A stretch of DNA of 55,155 nucleotides, taken from assembly GCA_002689995.1 (NCBI GenBank), contig NZIV01000081.1, positions 5,170 through 60,324 on the forward strand. Reading direction: 5' to 3'. Positions within the stretch are counted from its first letter, which is position 1. Each line of letters starts with the position of its first letter. The DNA comes from Fidelibacterota bacterium (GTDB lineage: Bacteria; Fidelibacterota; Marinisomatia; SCGC-AAA003-L08; GCA-2689995). Under the pieces are notes generated by a model. The model worked only from the letters and a program-made list of their open reading frames with translations. It did no database searches and was not told the DNA's origin. A program made the position numbers and the translations under genes. This document shows positions 1 to 8,360 of this stretch, in pieces.

Positions 1-819
1 TCCAATTTAAAAATTGGATTTAGCATATTGAATACCTTGTCATCTAAAATAAGTTATCAGTTCATGACGGATACTTTACATACTGAATTATCTAACTTGT
101 CGCCTATTCAAAAAGAAAATGATAGAGTTAAAATTAATCAGTCAAATTCATTTAAAGTAGGTGTAGTATATGAGGATAAAAATGGTATAGATTTTAGTGT
201 TTTTTATCATAATTCTTTAAATTTAAAAGTTGATGGGAGTTATCCAATTGGATACTTAGATAATCAAACTGGATTAATTAAATACATTTTTAATGATGAT
301 TCATTACATGCTGATAATGAAAATATAATTGAATTATATAAGTCTAACTCTCATATAGTACTTCCAACTAAAAGTGGTTTTAGTATAGGATATACTCCAA
401 AATATTTACAAAAAACCTCCATTTATTTTGAATTTATAGATAATAAATATAGTAAACCAACATTGGTTTTATCTGATGTTCTAATAGATTCAAGTCTAAT
501 AAATACTCCAACTTATACACTTAAAAATTATAATGAATTAAAACTTGGTATTGAGTATTCAACTGTATTTAATTCAGTTTTAAGACTAGGACTTTCTTAT
601 AATCAACTACCTGTAGAAAATTTAAATTCGATGTCAATACTAACATTTGGATATGGAAAACATATTAATAATATTGACATTGATTTTGGTGTTTCTTATC
701 GATATAATAATTATCAATATCCAGATATTTTCCCGGTTGAAGATGATCCGAGGCCTGATTATGATAATGTTAAAGAATCAATTTTTAATATCTCAACATC
801 AATTCAATATTCATTTTAA
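1..819 (+). CDS. Outer-membrane beta-barrel protein (5' end outside window)
   Basis: The frame is open from base 1, so the gene starts upstream; a TTG at 28 is only an internal codon. About 272 residues are visible. The sequence alternates polar and hydrophobic residues in short strands (for example FNSVLRLGLSYNQLPVENL) and ends in QYSF, a C-terminal aromatic typical of beta-barrels inserted by BamA. I see no plug or enzymatic motif. The stop is immediately followed by the ATG of the next gene at 820, so it probably belongs to the same transcript as the secreted EEP genes. Family beyond 'outer-membrane barrel, FadL/PorV-like in general appearance' cannot be assigned. Confidence 0.7.
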   Translation, partial: SNLKIGFSILNTLSSKISYQFMTDTLHTELSNLSPIQKENDRVKINQSNSFKVGVVYEDKNGIDFSVFYHNSLNLKVDGSYPIGYLDNQTGLIKYIFNDDSLHADNENIIELYKSNSHIVLPTKSGFSIGYTPKYLQKTSIYFEFIDNKYSKPTLVLSDVLIDSSLINTPTYTLKNYNELKLGIEYSTVFNSVLRLGLSYNQLPVENLNSMSILTFGYGKHINNIDIDFGVSYRYNNYQYPDIFPVEDDPRPDYDNVKESIFNISTSIQYSF

Positions 820-2691
820 ATGAGAATAATTTTAATAATTTTTTCAATATTTTCATTATCAATTTTATTTGGTAAAAAGATTCACATTATTACTACGAAC
901 GATTTGCATGGTGTAATATCACCACAAAAAGCATATTTTATGAATCCAAATTTTCCACCAGATATTTTAGGATGGGCAGCATATAGTCAATACGTAAATG
1001 ATTTAAGAGATGAATTAAAATCTAAAGGTGAAAACTTGCTTATTTTAGATGGGGGTAATTTTTTTCAGGGTAGCCCTGTTGGATTGGTCGACGGAGGTAA
1101 ATCTATCATTGAGTGGATGAATTTAATTGGTTATGATGCAGTTACCATTGGTCCTGATGATTTTCTTTTAGGCTTAGATAATATATCTGAATTAGCAGAA
1201 TTAGCCGATTTTCCTATTCTTGCTGCTAATATTAATTTTAAATCTACCAAGCCTTATACAATAAGAAATATTGAAGATATTAAGATTGGAATTATTGGAA
1301 TAATTCCCTCCAACTTAAATGAGTTAGTTATTGAGTCCAACATTCAAAATATAAATTTAAAAAAAGAAATTCCTACACTTAATAAAATGGTTAAAGAAGT
1401 GAAAGAATTAGGTGCAGACATTATCATTGTATTATCTAGTAATGGTATACCATGGAATAGAGAAAGAGAATATGAAAAATTTATAAGTAATGTATCAAGA
1501 TTTGATTCCAAGTTAGATGATATAAATGCATTAGAATTAGGGTATTTTGCTGAAAGTGTAGATTTAATTGTAGCTGGTGGGAATTCAAAAGGTTATCCTA
1601 CAATTTGGTATGATAAAAACAGTCACGTATTTATTACTCAAAACTATGGAAATGGAACTGAGTTCGGACATCTTATATTAGAAACTGAAGATAATAAATT
1701 ATCTAATATATACCCAGCCACGTCTGGAAGAATTGGACAAACTTTATTGGCAGATAATTTTAATGCAGACTATGAAACTTTAACCTTATTGAGAGATTTA
1801 GAATCTAGAGCAATATTTCAGCTTGAATCTAAAAATAATACATATAATAAAAATCACTTAATGACAAATCTACCTGTTAATAAAGATAGATGGAAATGTC
1901 CAAATTTAGATATAATTGATGAACTTGAAGTTGTAACATGGAATTGTGAATTCTTCCCAAAAGCAAATGATTCAACTATTTATGCATTGGCAGAAATTAT
2001 TATAAAATTAAATCCAGATTTAATTGGATTTCAAGAAATTCGTAAACGAGGATGGTTTGATGATTTGATGATTTATCTTCCTGATTATGACTATGCCATA
2101 GCGATGCAATCTTCTTTTATGGATAACGCTTTTATATACAAGAAGGATAGATTAAGGCTATTAAATCAATATGAACCCTTCGCTAATAATGATTACAATT
2201 TCGCTGGACGCCCACCTCTTCAATGTGATTTTTTATATGACTTTAATGGAAAAAACATTGAATTTACAGCAATTAATATCCATATGAAATGTTGTGATTC
2301 GGGACTAAAAAGAAGAAAACGTGCCAGTCAAATGTTACATAAATATGTTGATAAATTATACAATAAAAATAAAAATATAATTGTTCTTGGTGACTGGAAT
2401 GATGATTTGCTTGATAAAGAAGGTGAACATTGTTTTAATTCTTTTTTTAATGATGATAGGATGTACTTTGCAAATAATAAAATTTTAAACGATATTTCTC
2501 AAGTTTCATATCCAAAAGAACCTTTTATGAGTTTCTTAGATCATATACTAATAACTGAACAGTTCTTAAATTCTAAGATAGACTACAGAGTTATGACAAT
2601 TCCGATTGATGAATATATGGGAGGGTTTAATGTTTATGAAACTTATATATCCGACCATAAACCTGTCATGGTTGGAATACCTGTAAAATGA
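820..2691 (+). CDS. Secreted fusion: degenerate 5'-nucleotidase-type metallophosphatase domain + EEP nuclease/phosphatase domain
   Basis: Signal peptide at residues 1-18. Residues 20-300 resemble the UshA/5'-nucleotidase metallophosphoesterase fold: TNDLHG (Asp28, His30) is kept, but the GGD motif reads GGN (Asn80), the GNHE motif reads GPDD (about residue 108), the later T-H-x-G site reads SSNG and the GHSH site reads GNSK. The usual metal and catalytic residues are therefore largely gone. Residues 368-623 form an endonuclease/exonuclease/phosphatase domain with its catalytic set intact: Asn375 (TWNCE), Glu406 (FQEI), His488 (NIHMK), Asp525/Asn527 (GDWND), Asp612-His613 (SDHKP). Likely an extracellular or periplasmic hydrolase of nucleic acid or phosphoester substrates in which only the second domain is active. 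The stop overlaps the next start (ATGA); the next gene repeats the EEP domain. Confidence 0.85.
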   Translation: MRIILIIFSIFSLSILFGKKIHIITTNDLHGVISPQKAYFMNPNFPPDILGWAAYSQYVNDLRDELKSKGENLLILDGGNFFQGSPVGLVDGGKSIIEWMNLIGYDAVTIGPDDFLLGLDNISELAELADFPILAANINFKSTKPYTIRNIEDIKIGIIGIIPSNLNELVIESNIQNINLKKEIPTLNKMVKEVKELGADIIIVLSSNGIPWNREREYEKFISNVSRFDSKLDDINALELGYFAESVDLIVAGGNSKGYPTIWYDKNSHVFITQNYGNGTEFGHLILETEDNKLSNIYPATSGRIGQTLLADNFNADYETLTLLRDLESRAIFQLESKNNTYNKNHLMTNLPVNKDRWKCPNLDIIDELEVVTWNCEFFPKANDSTIYALAEIIIKLNPDLIGFQEIRKRGWFDDLMIYLPDYDYAIAMQSSFMDNAFIYKKDRLRLLNQYEPFANNDYNFAGRPPLQCDFLYDFNGKNIEFTAINIHMKCCDSGLKRRKRASQMLHKYVDKLYNKNKNIIVLGDWNDDLLDKEGEHCFNSFFNDDRMYFANNKILNDISQVSYPKEPFMSFLDHILITEQFLNSKIDYRVMTIPIDEYMGGFNVYETYISDHKPVMVGIPVK

Positions 2692-4445
2692 AATTAATCT
2701 TTTCATACATTTTTACAGTATCATTCTTATTTTCGCAGTCTTGTCCACCTGAAAATTTAATACCTATTACTCCATTACAGAATGAGTGGAATATTCCTAG
2801 TCAAAATGGATATTCAACTTTAGAAGTAATGACATGGAATTTAAAGCAATTCCCATTATCTGGTGATGAAACTATTGAAAATGTTCAGGAAATCATCTCA
2901 GATTTAAAAGTTGATTTAATAGCTTTTCAAGAAATTAATAGTTATGCAGCTTATCAGACATTACAAAATTTATTACCAGCTTATGAATTTATTATTACTA
3001 ATTATTGGGGTGATTTTTCATTGAATCTCGCCTATGCTTATAGAACAGATTTTTTAAATTTAAACAATTCAACAACACTTTTTTCTTCTGAAGGATATAA
3101 TTTTGCATATCGTTATCCATTTATGGCTTCATTTAGTTGGCAATGTGGAAATAGTAGTTTGAATTTTTCTGCAATAAATATTCATTTGAAAGCTTATGGA
3201 GATTCTGAAAGTTTTCAAAGACGATATGAATCTTGCCAAATAATTTCTGATTATATAAATGCTCAAATTAATATAGGTAATGATAAGATTATAGTTCTTG
3301 GAGATTTTAATGATGAAACTAACGAATCGCAAAATAATAATTCACTTTGGCCTTTAGTTGTTAATTCTAATTCACAATTTATTACTAATCAAATTAATGG
3401 AGATAATTATTTTAATAGCTACATATTAGGCAGTAGTTCATTAATTGATCACATTCTTATTACTACAGGATTTAATGATTATTTAATTAATGACTTAGTG
3501 ACAACTATTCGTATTGATGATTATGTTGGTTATAATTATTATACTAATAATATTTCAGACCATAGACCTGTTCTATGGAAAATTTATATTAATGAGGGTG
3601 AATTTTCTAGTGACTTAATAATTAATGAAATAATGAGCAATCCAAGTGCAGTTAGTGATGAATATGGTGAATGGTTTGAAATTTTCAATAATTCAGCATA
3701 TCAAATTAATTTAGATAATTATATAATAAGAGATAATGACGATGATTTTCATATTATAAATCAAGCGAATTTAATAATCCAACCAAATGATTTTCTTCTC
3801 CTTGGAAGAAATTCAAACAATTCGTTAAATGGTGGGATTAATGTTGATTATGAATATTCAGATTTCTTATTAGGAAATAGTTTTGATGAAGTTATAATTA
3901 CCTCTCCAAATGGAATTATAATTGACGAGGTTTGGTATGATAATGGCAATTCTTTTCCAGATCCTGTTGGAAAAAGCATGTCTCTTAATGATTATCTATT
4001 AGATAATTCAAATGGTAGTAATTGGTCAGAATCCACAAATCAACTTTTTAGTGGTGACTATAGTACACCAGGAGAAGAAAATTTTGGTTGTATAGAAATT
4101 ACATGGTATGCTGATTTTGATAATGATGGATTAGGTGATCCAGAGTTCTCAATTTTATCCTGTGATCAACCTGAACAATTTGTAGAAAATAATTTAGACT
4201 TAGATCCAAATTGCTCCTCAAATGATACTGATATATGCGGGGTTTGTGGAGGTATGGGTGTTGATGGTGATGTAAATAATGATAATTTTACAAATATTGT
4301 GGATGTAGTACAACTGGTTAGTCATATATTAGACAACTCAAATTTAGAAGAATTAGGCATCTGTAAAGGTGATTTAAATTCTGACAATATGATTAATATA
4401 GTAGATGTTGTTTTAATTGTAAATTTAATTTTAGCTGACTCATGA
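2688..4445 (+). CDS. Secreted EEP-family protein with lamin-tail and dockerin-type domains
   Basis: Signal peptide ending FLFSQ (residue 17). Residues 45-297 are an EEP hydrolase domain with Asn51 (TWNLK), FQEIN, NIHLK, GDFND and SDHRP, so it should be catalytically competent on DNA, RNA or phosphoesters. Residues about 304-420 match a lamin-tail domain (LIINEIMSNP, EWFEIFNN), a module often attached to secreted nucleases. A D-x-CGVCGG segment follows near 515, then a dockerin-like calcium-binding pair (GDVNNDNFTNIVDVV, GDLNSDNMINIVDVV) to the C-terminus. It overlaps both neighbours by ATGA, which suggests translational coupling with the first EEP gene, its paralogue. Probably cell-surface or secreted, perhaps phosphorus scavenging from DNA (inference). 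Confidence 0.85.
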   Translation: MKLIFSYIFTVSFLFSQSCPPENLIPITPLQNEWNIPSQNGYSTLEVMTWNLKQFPLSGDETIENVQEIISDLKVDLIAFQEINSYAAYQTLQNLLPAYEFIITNYWGDFSLNLAYAYRTDFLNLNNSTTLFSSEGYNFAYRYPFMASFSWQCGNSSLNFSAINIHLKAYGDSESFQRRYESCQIISDYINAQINIGNDKIIVLGDFNDETNESQNNNSLWPLVVNSNSQFITNQINGDNYFNSYILGSSSLIDHILITTGFNDYLINDLVTTIRIDDYVGYNYYTNNISDHRPVLWKIYINEGEFSSDLIINEIMSNPSAVSDEYGEWFEIFNNSAYQINLDNYIIRDNDDDFHIINQANLIIQPNDFLLLGRNSNNSLNGGINVDYEYSDFLLGNSFDEVIITSPNGIIIDEVWYDNGNSFPDPVGKSMSLNDYLLDNSNGSNWSESTNQLFSGDYSTPGEENFGCIEITWYADFDNDGLGDPEFSILSCDQPEQFVENNLDLDPNCSSNDTDICGVCGGMGVDGDVNNDNFTNIVDVVQLVSHILDNSNLEELGICKGDLNSDNMINIVDVVLIVNLILADS

Positions 4446-5227
4446 AAATTTTAAAATCATTATATTTTATATTATTAACTTTCTCAATTACCTTATCAAA
4501 TGAATCTTTGCCTCCAACTGAATTAATTTCAATTCCTACAGCTGGGACTGTTGATAAAGGATCTTGGAGTTTAGATTTACATTTACAGAAAAATGGTGGA
4601 ATATTATCTTCATTGATGATTGGAATGACACCTAATTTCAATATTGGTATTTCTTATGGGATTCAACAGCTTATTGGAAATCAAAGGCCATCAATAAATA
4701 AAACTGTTCCAGAGGTTCATGTAAAATATCGTGTTCTTGAAGAGACTACTCTTTATCCTGCATTGGTTATAGGTTTAAATACTCAAGGCTTTGGTAATTT
4801 TTCGGATTCAACATTAATAAAGAAAGATTCAATATTTGTAAGCCGTTATGATTTTAAATCTCATGGGTTTTATGTAATCCTGAGTAAAAATTGGAACTTT
4901 TTAGGTAATTTAGGATTTCATATTGGCGGAAGTTTTAATTCTTGGGAGGGAGTTGAAGAGGAAAAAATTCCAAATATATTAGTAGGTATTGATAAAGATT
5001 TGAATAACAGTTTTACTTTTATGGCAGATTATAATTTTGGAATAAACGATAAAAATAACCGTACTTATGATGATAATGACAAATGGCCTGGATTTTTAAA
5101 CACAGGAATTCGTTGGTCGATTAGTGATAATCTTAAAGTAGAATTATGTATGAATCAAATAAAACAATATCAAAAGTTTTATGAGATGAATAGAGAATTT
5201 AAAATTTTATATAGACAATATTTTTAG
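4442..5227 (+). CDS. Outer-membrane beta-barrel protein, YjbH-like appearance
   Basis: Signal peptide (residues 1-20, ending TLSN). The N-terminal ELISIPTAGTVDKGSWSL resembles the opening of YjbH and related barrels that begin with a conserved IPTA(G) motif. The remainder is amphipathic strands of alternating residues (NFNIGISYGIQ, ALVIGLNTQGFG, LNTGIRWSISDNLKVEL) and the chain ends RQYF, an aromatic C-terminus suited to BAM insertion. It starts inside the preceding stop (ATGA) and is followed 6 bases later by a TPR gene with a good ribosome-binding site (AGGAG). Function unknown; co-transcription with the secreted EEP proteins suggests a surface role. Confidence 0.6.
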   Translation: MKILKSLYFILLTFSITLSNESLPPTELISIPTAGTVDKGSWSLDLHLQKNGGILSSLMIGMTPNFNIGISYGIQQLIGNQRPSINKTVPEVHVKYRVLEETTLYPALVIGLNTQGFGNFSDSTLIKKDSIFVSRYDFKSHGFYVILSKNWNFLGNLGFHIGGSFNSWEGVEEEKIPNILVGIDKDLNNSFTFMADYNFGINDKNNRTYDDNDKWPGFLNTGIRWSISDNLKVELCMNQIKQYQKFYEMNREFKILYRQYF

Positions 5228-5233
5228 GAGATT

Positions 5234-5977
5234 ATGATGAAATCATTTCAACTAATATTTGTAGTATTATTTAGTTTATTGATTGCAAATAATAGCAATT
5301 TAATTAATCAAATGGATGAACATTCAGATAATTATCGCTACATGAATGCATTAGAAATTGGCCAAAGTTGGATTAAAAATAATACGAATGATGTGGAAGT
5401 TTTATGGCGTTTAGCACAAATTCATTTTGATATTGCTGATCAATCGGAGGATCCTGCCGTTCACAAGGAACATTTTTACCCTGGATTGGGATACGCTAAA
5501 AAAGCATTAGATTTAAATTCAAAATCTGCAAGAGCTAATCATTGGTATGCAGTTTTAATAGGTAAAATTGGTATAATCGAAGGTACTGAACAAAAAATTA
5601 TAAATTCTTACGATGTGAAAAAATATTCTGAGATTGCAATTAGCTTAGATCCAGATTATGATGGTACCTACCATTTAATGGGACGCTGGCATTTTAATAT
5701 AGCAGATTTATCCTGGATTGAAAGATCAATTGCAAGTTGGGTTTATGCAACTCCGCCCGATGGAACTTTTGAAGAGGCAGTGCAATTTTTCGAAAAAGCA
5801 ATTAAAGCTAAAAATGATGAAATAAGACATTATGTATGGCTAGGTAATTCATATTATGAATTGAGTGATTATAAAAATGCTGAAAAAGCTTGGAGAGATG
5901 CTTTAAAAATTGCTCCAAAATCCGAAAGTGATAAAATCCTAATTAATCAAGCTAAAGAAACTTTAGCAGATTTATAA
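5234..5977 (+). CDS. Exported TPR protein resembling eukaryotic RMDN (regulator of microtubule dynamics) family
   Basis: N-terminal hydrophobic segment (residues 3-19) looks like a signal peptide. The body is tetratricopeptide-like helices. Several segments recall the RMDN/RMD-1 family: ANHWYAVLIGKIG, an IIEGTEQKI stretch, the AISLDPDYDGTYHLMGRWHFNIADLSW region around residues 135-160, ATPPDGTFEEAVQFFEKA near 175, and WLGNSYYEL near 205. The resemblance is from memory of the family, not a search. Start ATG at 5234 follows AGGAG by a suitable spacing; the second ATG at 5237 is an alternative. The stop overlaps the OsmC start as TAATG. Probably a periplasmic scaffold; no enzymatic role visible. 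Confidence 0.7.
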   Translation: MMKSFQLIFVVLFSLLIANNSNLINQMDEHSDNYRYMNALEIGQSWIKNNTNDVEVLWRLAQIHFDIADQSEDPAVHKEHFYPGLGYAKKALDLNSKSARANHWYAVLIGKIGIIEGTEQKIINSYDVKKYSEIAISLDPDYDGTYHLMGRWHFNIADLSWIERSIASWVYATPPDGTFEEAVQFFEKAIKAKNDEIRHYVWLGNSYYELSDYKNAEKAWRDALKIAPKSESDKILINQAKETLADL

Positions 5978-6384
5978 TGAGTGAAATCTCAATTGAGTAT
6001 TTAGGAAATTTAAAAACCAAAGCAGTTCATTCACTTTCAGGGGTTGAACTTATAACAGATGCCCCGCCTGATAATAATGGTGAAGGCAAATCTTTTTCTC
6101 CTACGGATTTACTTGCAACAGCTATTGGTAGTTGTATGCTAACTATTATGGGGATTTCTGCAAATACAAATAACATAGAATTTGATACCGCAAAAATTTA
6201 TGTTGAAAAAGTAATGTCATCAAATCCTAGAAGAATAGGGGAGTTAAATATAAAAATGGAACTACCTAATTCATTAACAGATAAAGAGCGAACAATTCTT
6301 GAACGTGCTGCCAAGCAATGTCCCGTTGCAAAAAGTATCCATCCAGATATAAATGAAAATTTAATTATAAAATACACACTTTAA
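5977..6384 (+). CDS. OsmC/Ohr family protein
   Basis: 135 residues, the normal length for a single OsmC domain, a thiol-dependent hydroperoxide reductase fold acting in the cytoplasm. Both expected cysteines are present, in AIGSCMLTIMG (about residue 53) and QCPVAKSIHP (about 114), and the FSPTDLLATAIGSC segment is characteristic. The family reduces organic hydroperoxides, though the closer YhfA-like subgroup has poorly defined substrates and this protein could belong there. Start codon overlaps the preceding stop (TAATG), so it is the last gene of the envelope operon or translationally coupled to it. Confidence 0.88.
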   Translation: MSEISIEYLGNLKTKAVHSLSGVELITDAPPDNNGEGKSFSPTDLLATAIGSCMLTIMGISANTNNIEFDTAKIYVEKVMSSNPRRIGELNIKMELPNSLTDKERTILERAAKQCPVAKSIHPDINENLIIKYTL

Positions 6385-6423
6385 GAATTTACTTAAATTC
6401 AAATAAACTTTATAAGGTATAAA

Positions 6424-8115
6424 ATGAAATTTGACGAATTTCCATATAAAAGATTAAATATTAACGAATTAAAATCTAAAGTTGATGAAATTATAGGAGT
6501 TTTTAATTCGAATTCATCATTTGAAAGTCAAGACCAATCTTTAAATCAAATGAATGACCTATTGGCAGAATATGAAAGCTATGAATCCATCGCAGGTTTA
6601 AATTTCAATAGAGATACGACTTCTGAAAAATATAAAGCTGAGAAAGATTATTACGACAATTTATCTCCAGAGTTTAAAGATTTAAAAAACCAATTTAATA
6701 GAGCAATAATGAGTTCTAAATGTTTACCAGAATTAAAGAGTAAATATGGCAAACATTATTTTAACATAAAGGCAACAGAACAAAAAACATTTGACTCAAA
6801 AATTATTAATTTATTAAAAAAAGAAACTGAACTCGAAAATGAATACACATCAATAATTGCCGGTGCTGAAATAGATTTTAAAGGTAAAACTTATAATCTA
6901 TCAGGATTAGGGCCTTTCCATAAATCACAGGATAGAGCTATTCGCAAAGAGTCATTTAAAGCTAGATATTCATTCTTTGATAAAAATGCGGAACAATTAG
7001 ATGACCTCTATGATAGAATGGTAAAACTTAGACATAAGATTGCAAATCAATTAGGATTTGAAAATTTTATAGAATTAGGATATTATCGTTTAGGGCGAAC
7101 TGATTATGGTCCTGAAGGAGTCGCTAATTTTAGAAAACAGATTGTCGAATATATAGTCCCTCTTGTACAAAAATTAAATAAACAGAAACAAGAGATATTA
7201 GAATTAGACCATCTATATTATTATGATGGAATTCAATACAAAGAAGGTGATCCCAAGCCAAAAGAAAATCCAGATAAAATGGTAGATGCCGCCAAAAAAA
7301 TGTACAATGATTTATCCAAAGAGACGGGTGAATTTTTTGAGATGATGGTCGATGAAAATTTATTAGACTTAGTAAATAGAGATGGAAAAATGGGCGGTGG
7401 ATTCTGCACAGCTTTTCCAAAATATGAACGACCATATATATTTTCAAATTTTAATGGCACTGCTCATGATGTTACTGTTTTAACACATGAAGCAGGTCAT
7501 GCGTTTCAATGTTATTCTAGTAGAAAACAACCTCTTGTTGAATATTTATGGCCTACGTTAGAAGCATGTGAAATACATTCAATGAGTATGGAGTTTTTTA
7601 CATGGCCGTGGATGGACTTGTTCTTTAAAGAAGAGGTAGAACGTTTTAAATACATGCATATTGTTGACTCACTATCATTTCTGCCTTATGGCGCTTGTGT
7701 AGATCATTTTCAGCATTGGGTGTATGAGAATCCTGAAGCCACTCCAAAAAAAAGAAAAAATAAATGGTTAAAATTAGAAAAAATTTACTTACCAGATAGA
7801 GATTACGATGATTTAGATTTTCCAAAATCAGGAGGTTTTTGGCAGGGCCAATTACATATTTATCAAATGCCATTTTATTATATTGATTACACTTTGGCTC
7901 AAACTTGCGCATTTCAATTTTGGATTAAATCACAAAATAATATGAAAACTGCCTGGGAAGATTACTATCGTTTATGTAAAGTTGGTGGAAGTATGCCTTT
8001 TACAGGATTGATAGATATTGCAAAATTAAAATCACCTTTTAAAGACGGTACTTTAAAAACTGTTTCTGAATATGTTTTTAATTGGTTAGACAGTATAAAT
8101 CCTAAAGAATTATAA
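6424..8115 (+). CDS. M3 family oligoendopeptidase (PepF-like)
   Basis: 563 residues, typical for the M3B group of cytosolic zinc oligopeptidases. The zinc-binding helix HEAGHAFQ lies at about residues 357-364 and the third ligand Glu in the LEACEIHSMSMEF segment about 25 residues later. The C-terminal part contains YIDYTLAQTCAFQFW, also characteristic of M3. There is no signal peptide, which fits degradation of short peptides in the cytoplasm. The gene stands alone: 39 bases after the OsmC gene and followed by a 164-base AT-rich spacer before the tRNA. Confidence 0.92.
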   Translation: MKFDEFPYKRLNINELKSKVDEIIGVFNSNSSFESQDQSLNQMNDLLAEYESYESIAGLNFNRDTTSEKYKAEKDYYDNLSPEFKDLKNQFNRAIMSSKCLPELKSKYGKHYFNIKATEQKTFDSKIINLLKKETELENEYTSIIAGAEIDFKGKTYNLSGLGPFHKSQDRAIRKESFKARYSFFDKNAEQLDDLYDRMVKLRHKIANQLGFENFIELGYYRLGRTDYGPEGVANFRKQIVEYIVPLVQKLNKQKQEILELDHLYYYDGIQYKEGDPKPKENPDKMVDAAKKMYNDLSKETGEFFEMMVDENLLDLVNRDGKMGGGFCTAFPKYERPYIFSNFNGTAHDVTVLTHEAGHAFQCYSSRKQPLVEYLWPTLEACEIHSMSMEFFTWPWMDLFFKEEVERFKYMHIVDSLSFLPYGACVDHFQHWVYENPEATPKKRKNKWLKLEKIYLPDRDYDDLDFPKSGGFWQGQLHIYQMPFYYIDYTLAQTCAFQFWIKSQNNMKTAWEDYYRLCKVGGSMPFTGLIDIAKLKSPFKDGTLKTVSEYVFNWLDSINPKEL

Positions 8116-8230
8116 AATTTTAAAATCAATTTTAAGATATTTTATTAATTATTTACAATATTACATAAATTTCATTTCATTATCTTTAAATCTATTCAAA
8201 TCTTCTCAACCTTTTTCTTTCTTTCATGTT

Positions 8231-8236
8231 TATAAT
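8231..8236 (+). promoter_or_regulatory. Possible -10 element for the tRNA-Val/thrS transcript
   Basis: A TATAAT hexamer lies 43 bases before the tRNA in the otherwise featureless, AT-rich spacer 8116-8279. No convincing -35 box is seen at 16-18 bases, and in 70 percent AT sequence such hexamers arise often, so this is only a suggestion. I see nothing else in the spacer beyond a weak all-A/T inverted repeat just after the M3 peptidase stop. Confidence 0.25.
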
Positions 8237-8279
8237 ATTTCGTAAATTTTTAATTATTTTTCTATGCATAAAAAAACTA

Positions 8280-8353
8280 GGTCGATTAGCTCAGTTGGTT
8301 AGAGTGCTACGTTGACATCGTAGAGGTCACTAGTTCGAATCTAGTATCGACCA
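8280..8353 (+). tRNA. tRNA-Val (GAC)
   Basis: A full cloverleaf can be folded by hand: 7-bp acceptor GGTCGAT/ATCGACC, D stem GCTC/GAGT with loop AGTTGGTTA, anticodon stem CTACG/CGTAG with loop TTGACAT giving anticodon GAC (valine), 5-base variable loop AGGTC, and T stem ACTAG/CTAGT with loop TTCGAAT. The discriminator base is A; the next bases are CTA, so the 3' CCA is not encoded and must be added after processing. The thrS start codon begins 7 bases after the tRNA end, so both are almost certainly on one transcript. Confidence 0.97.
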
Positions 8354-8360
8354 CTAAATT

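Noticed and set aside
7130-7447. 105-codon minus-strand frame
   Set aside because: Antisense shadow of the M3 peptidase; aromatic and histidine-rich in the way reversed coding frames look.
8116-8279. Possible RNA gene in the spacer before tRNA-Val
   Set aside because: Only A/T-rich, no stable hairpin or conserved RNA signature could be seen.
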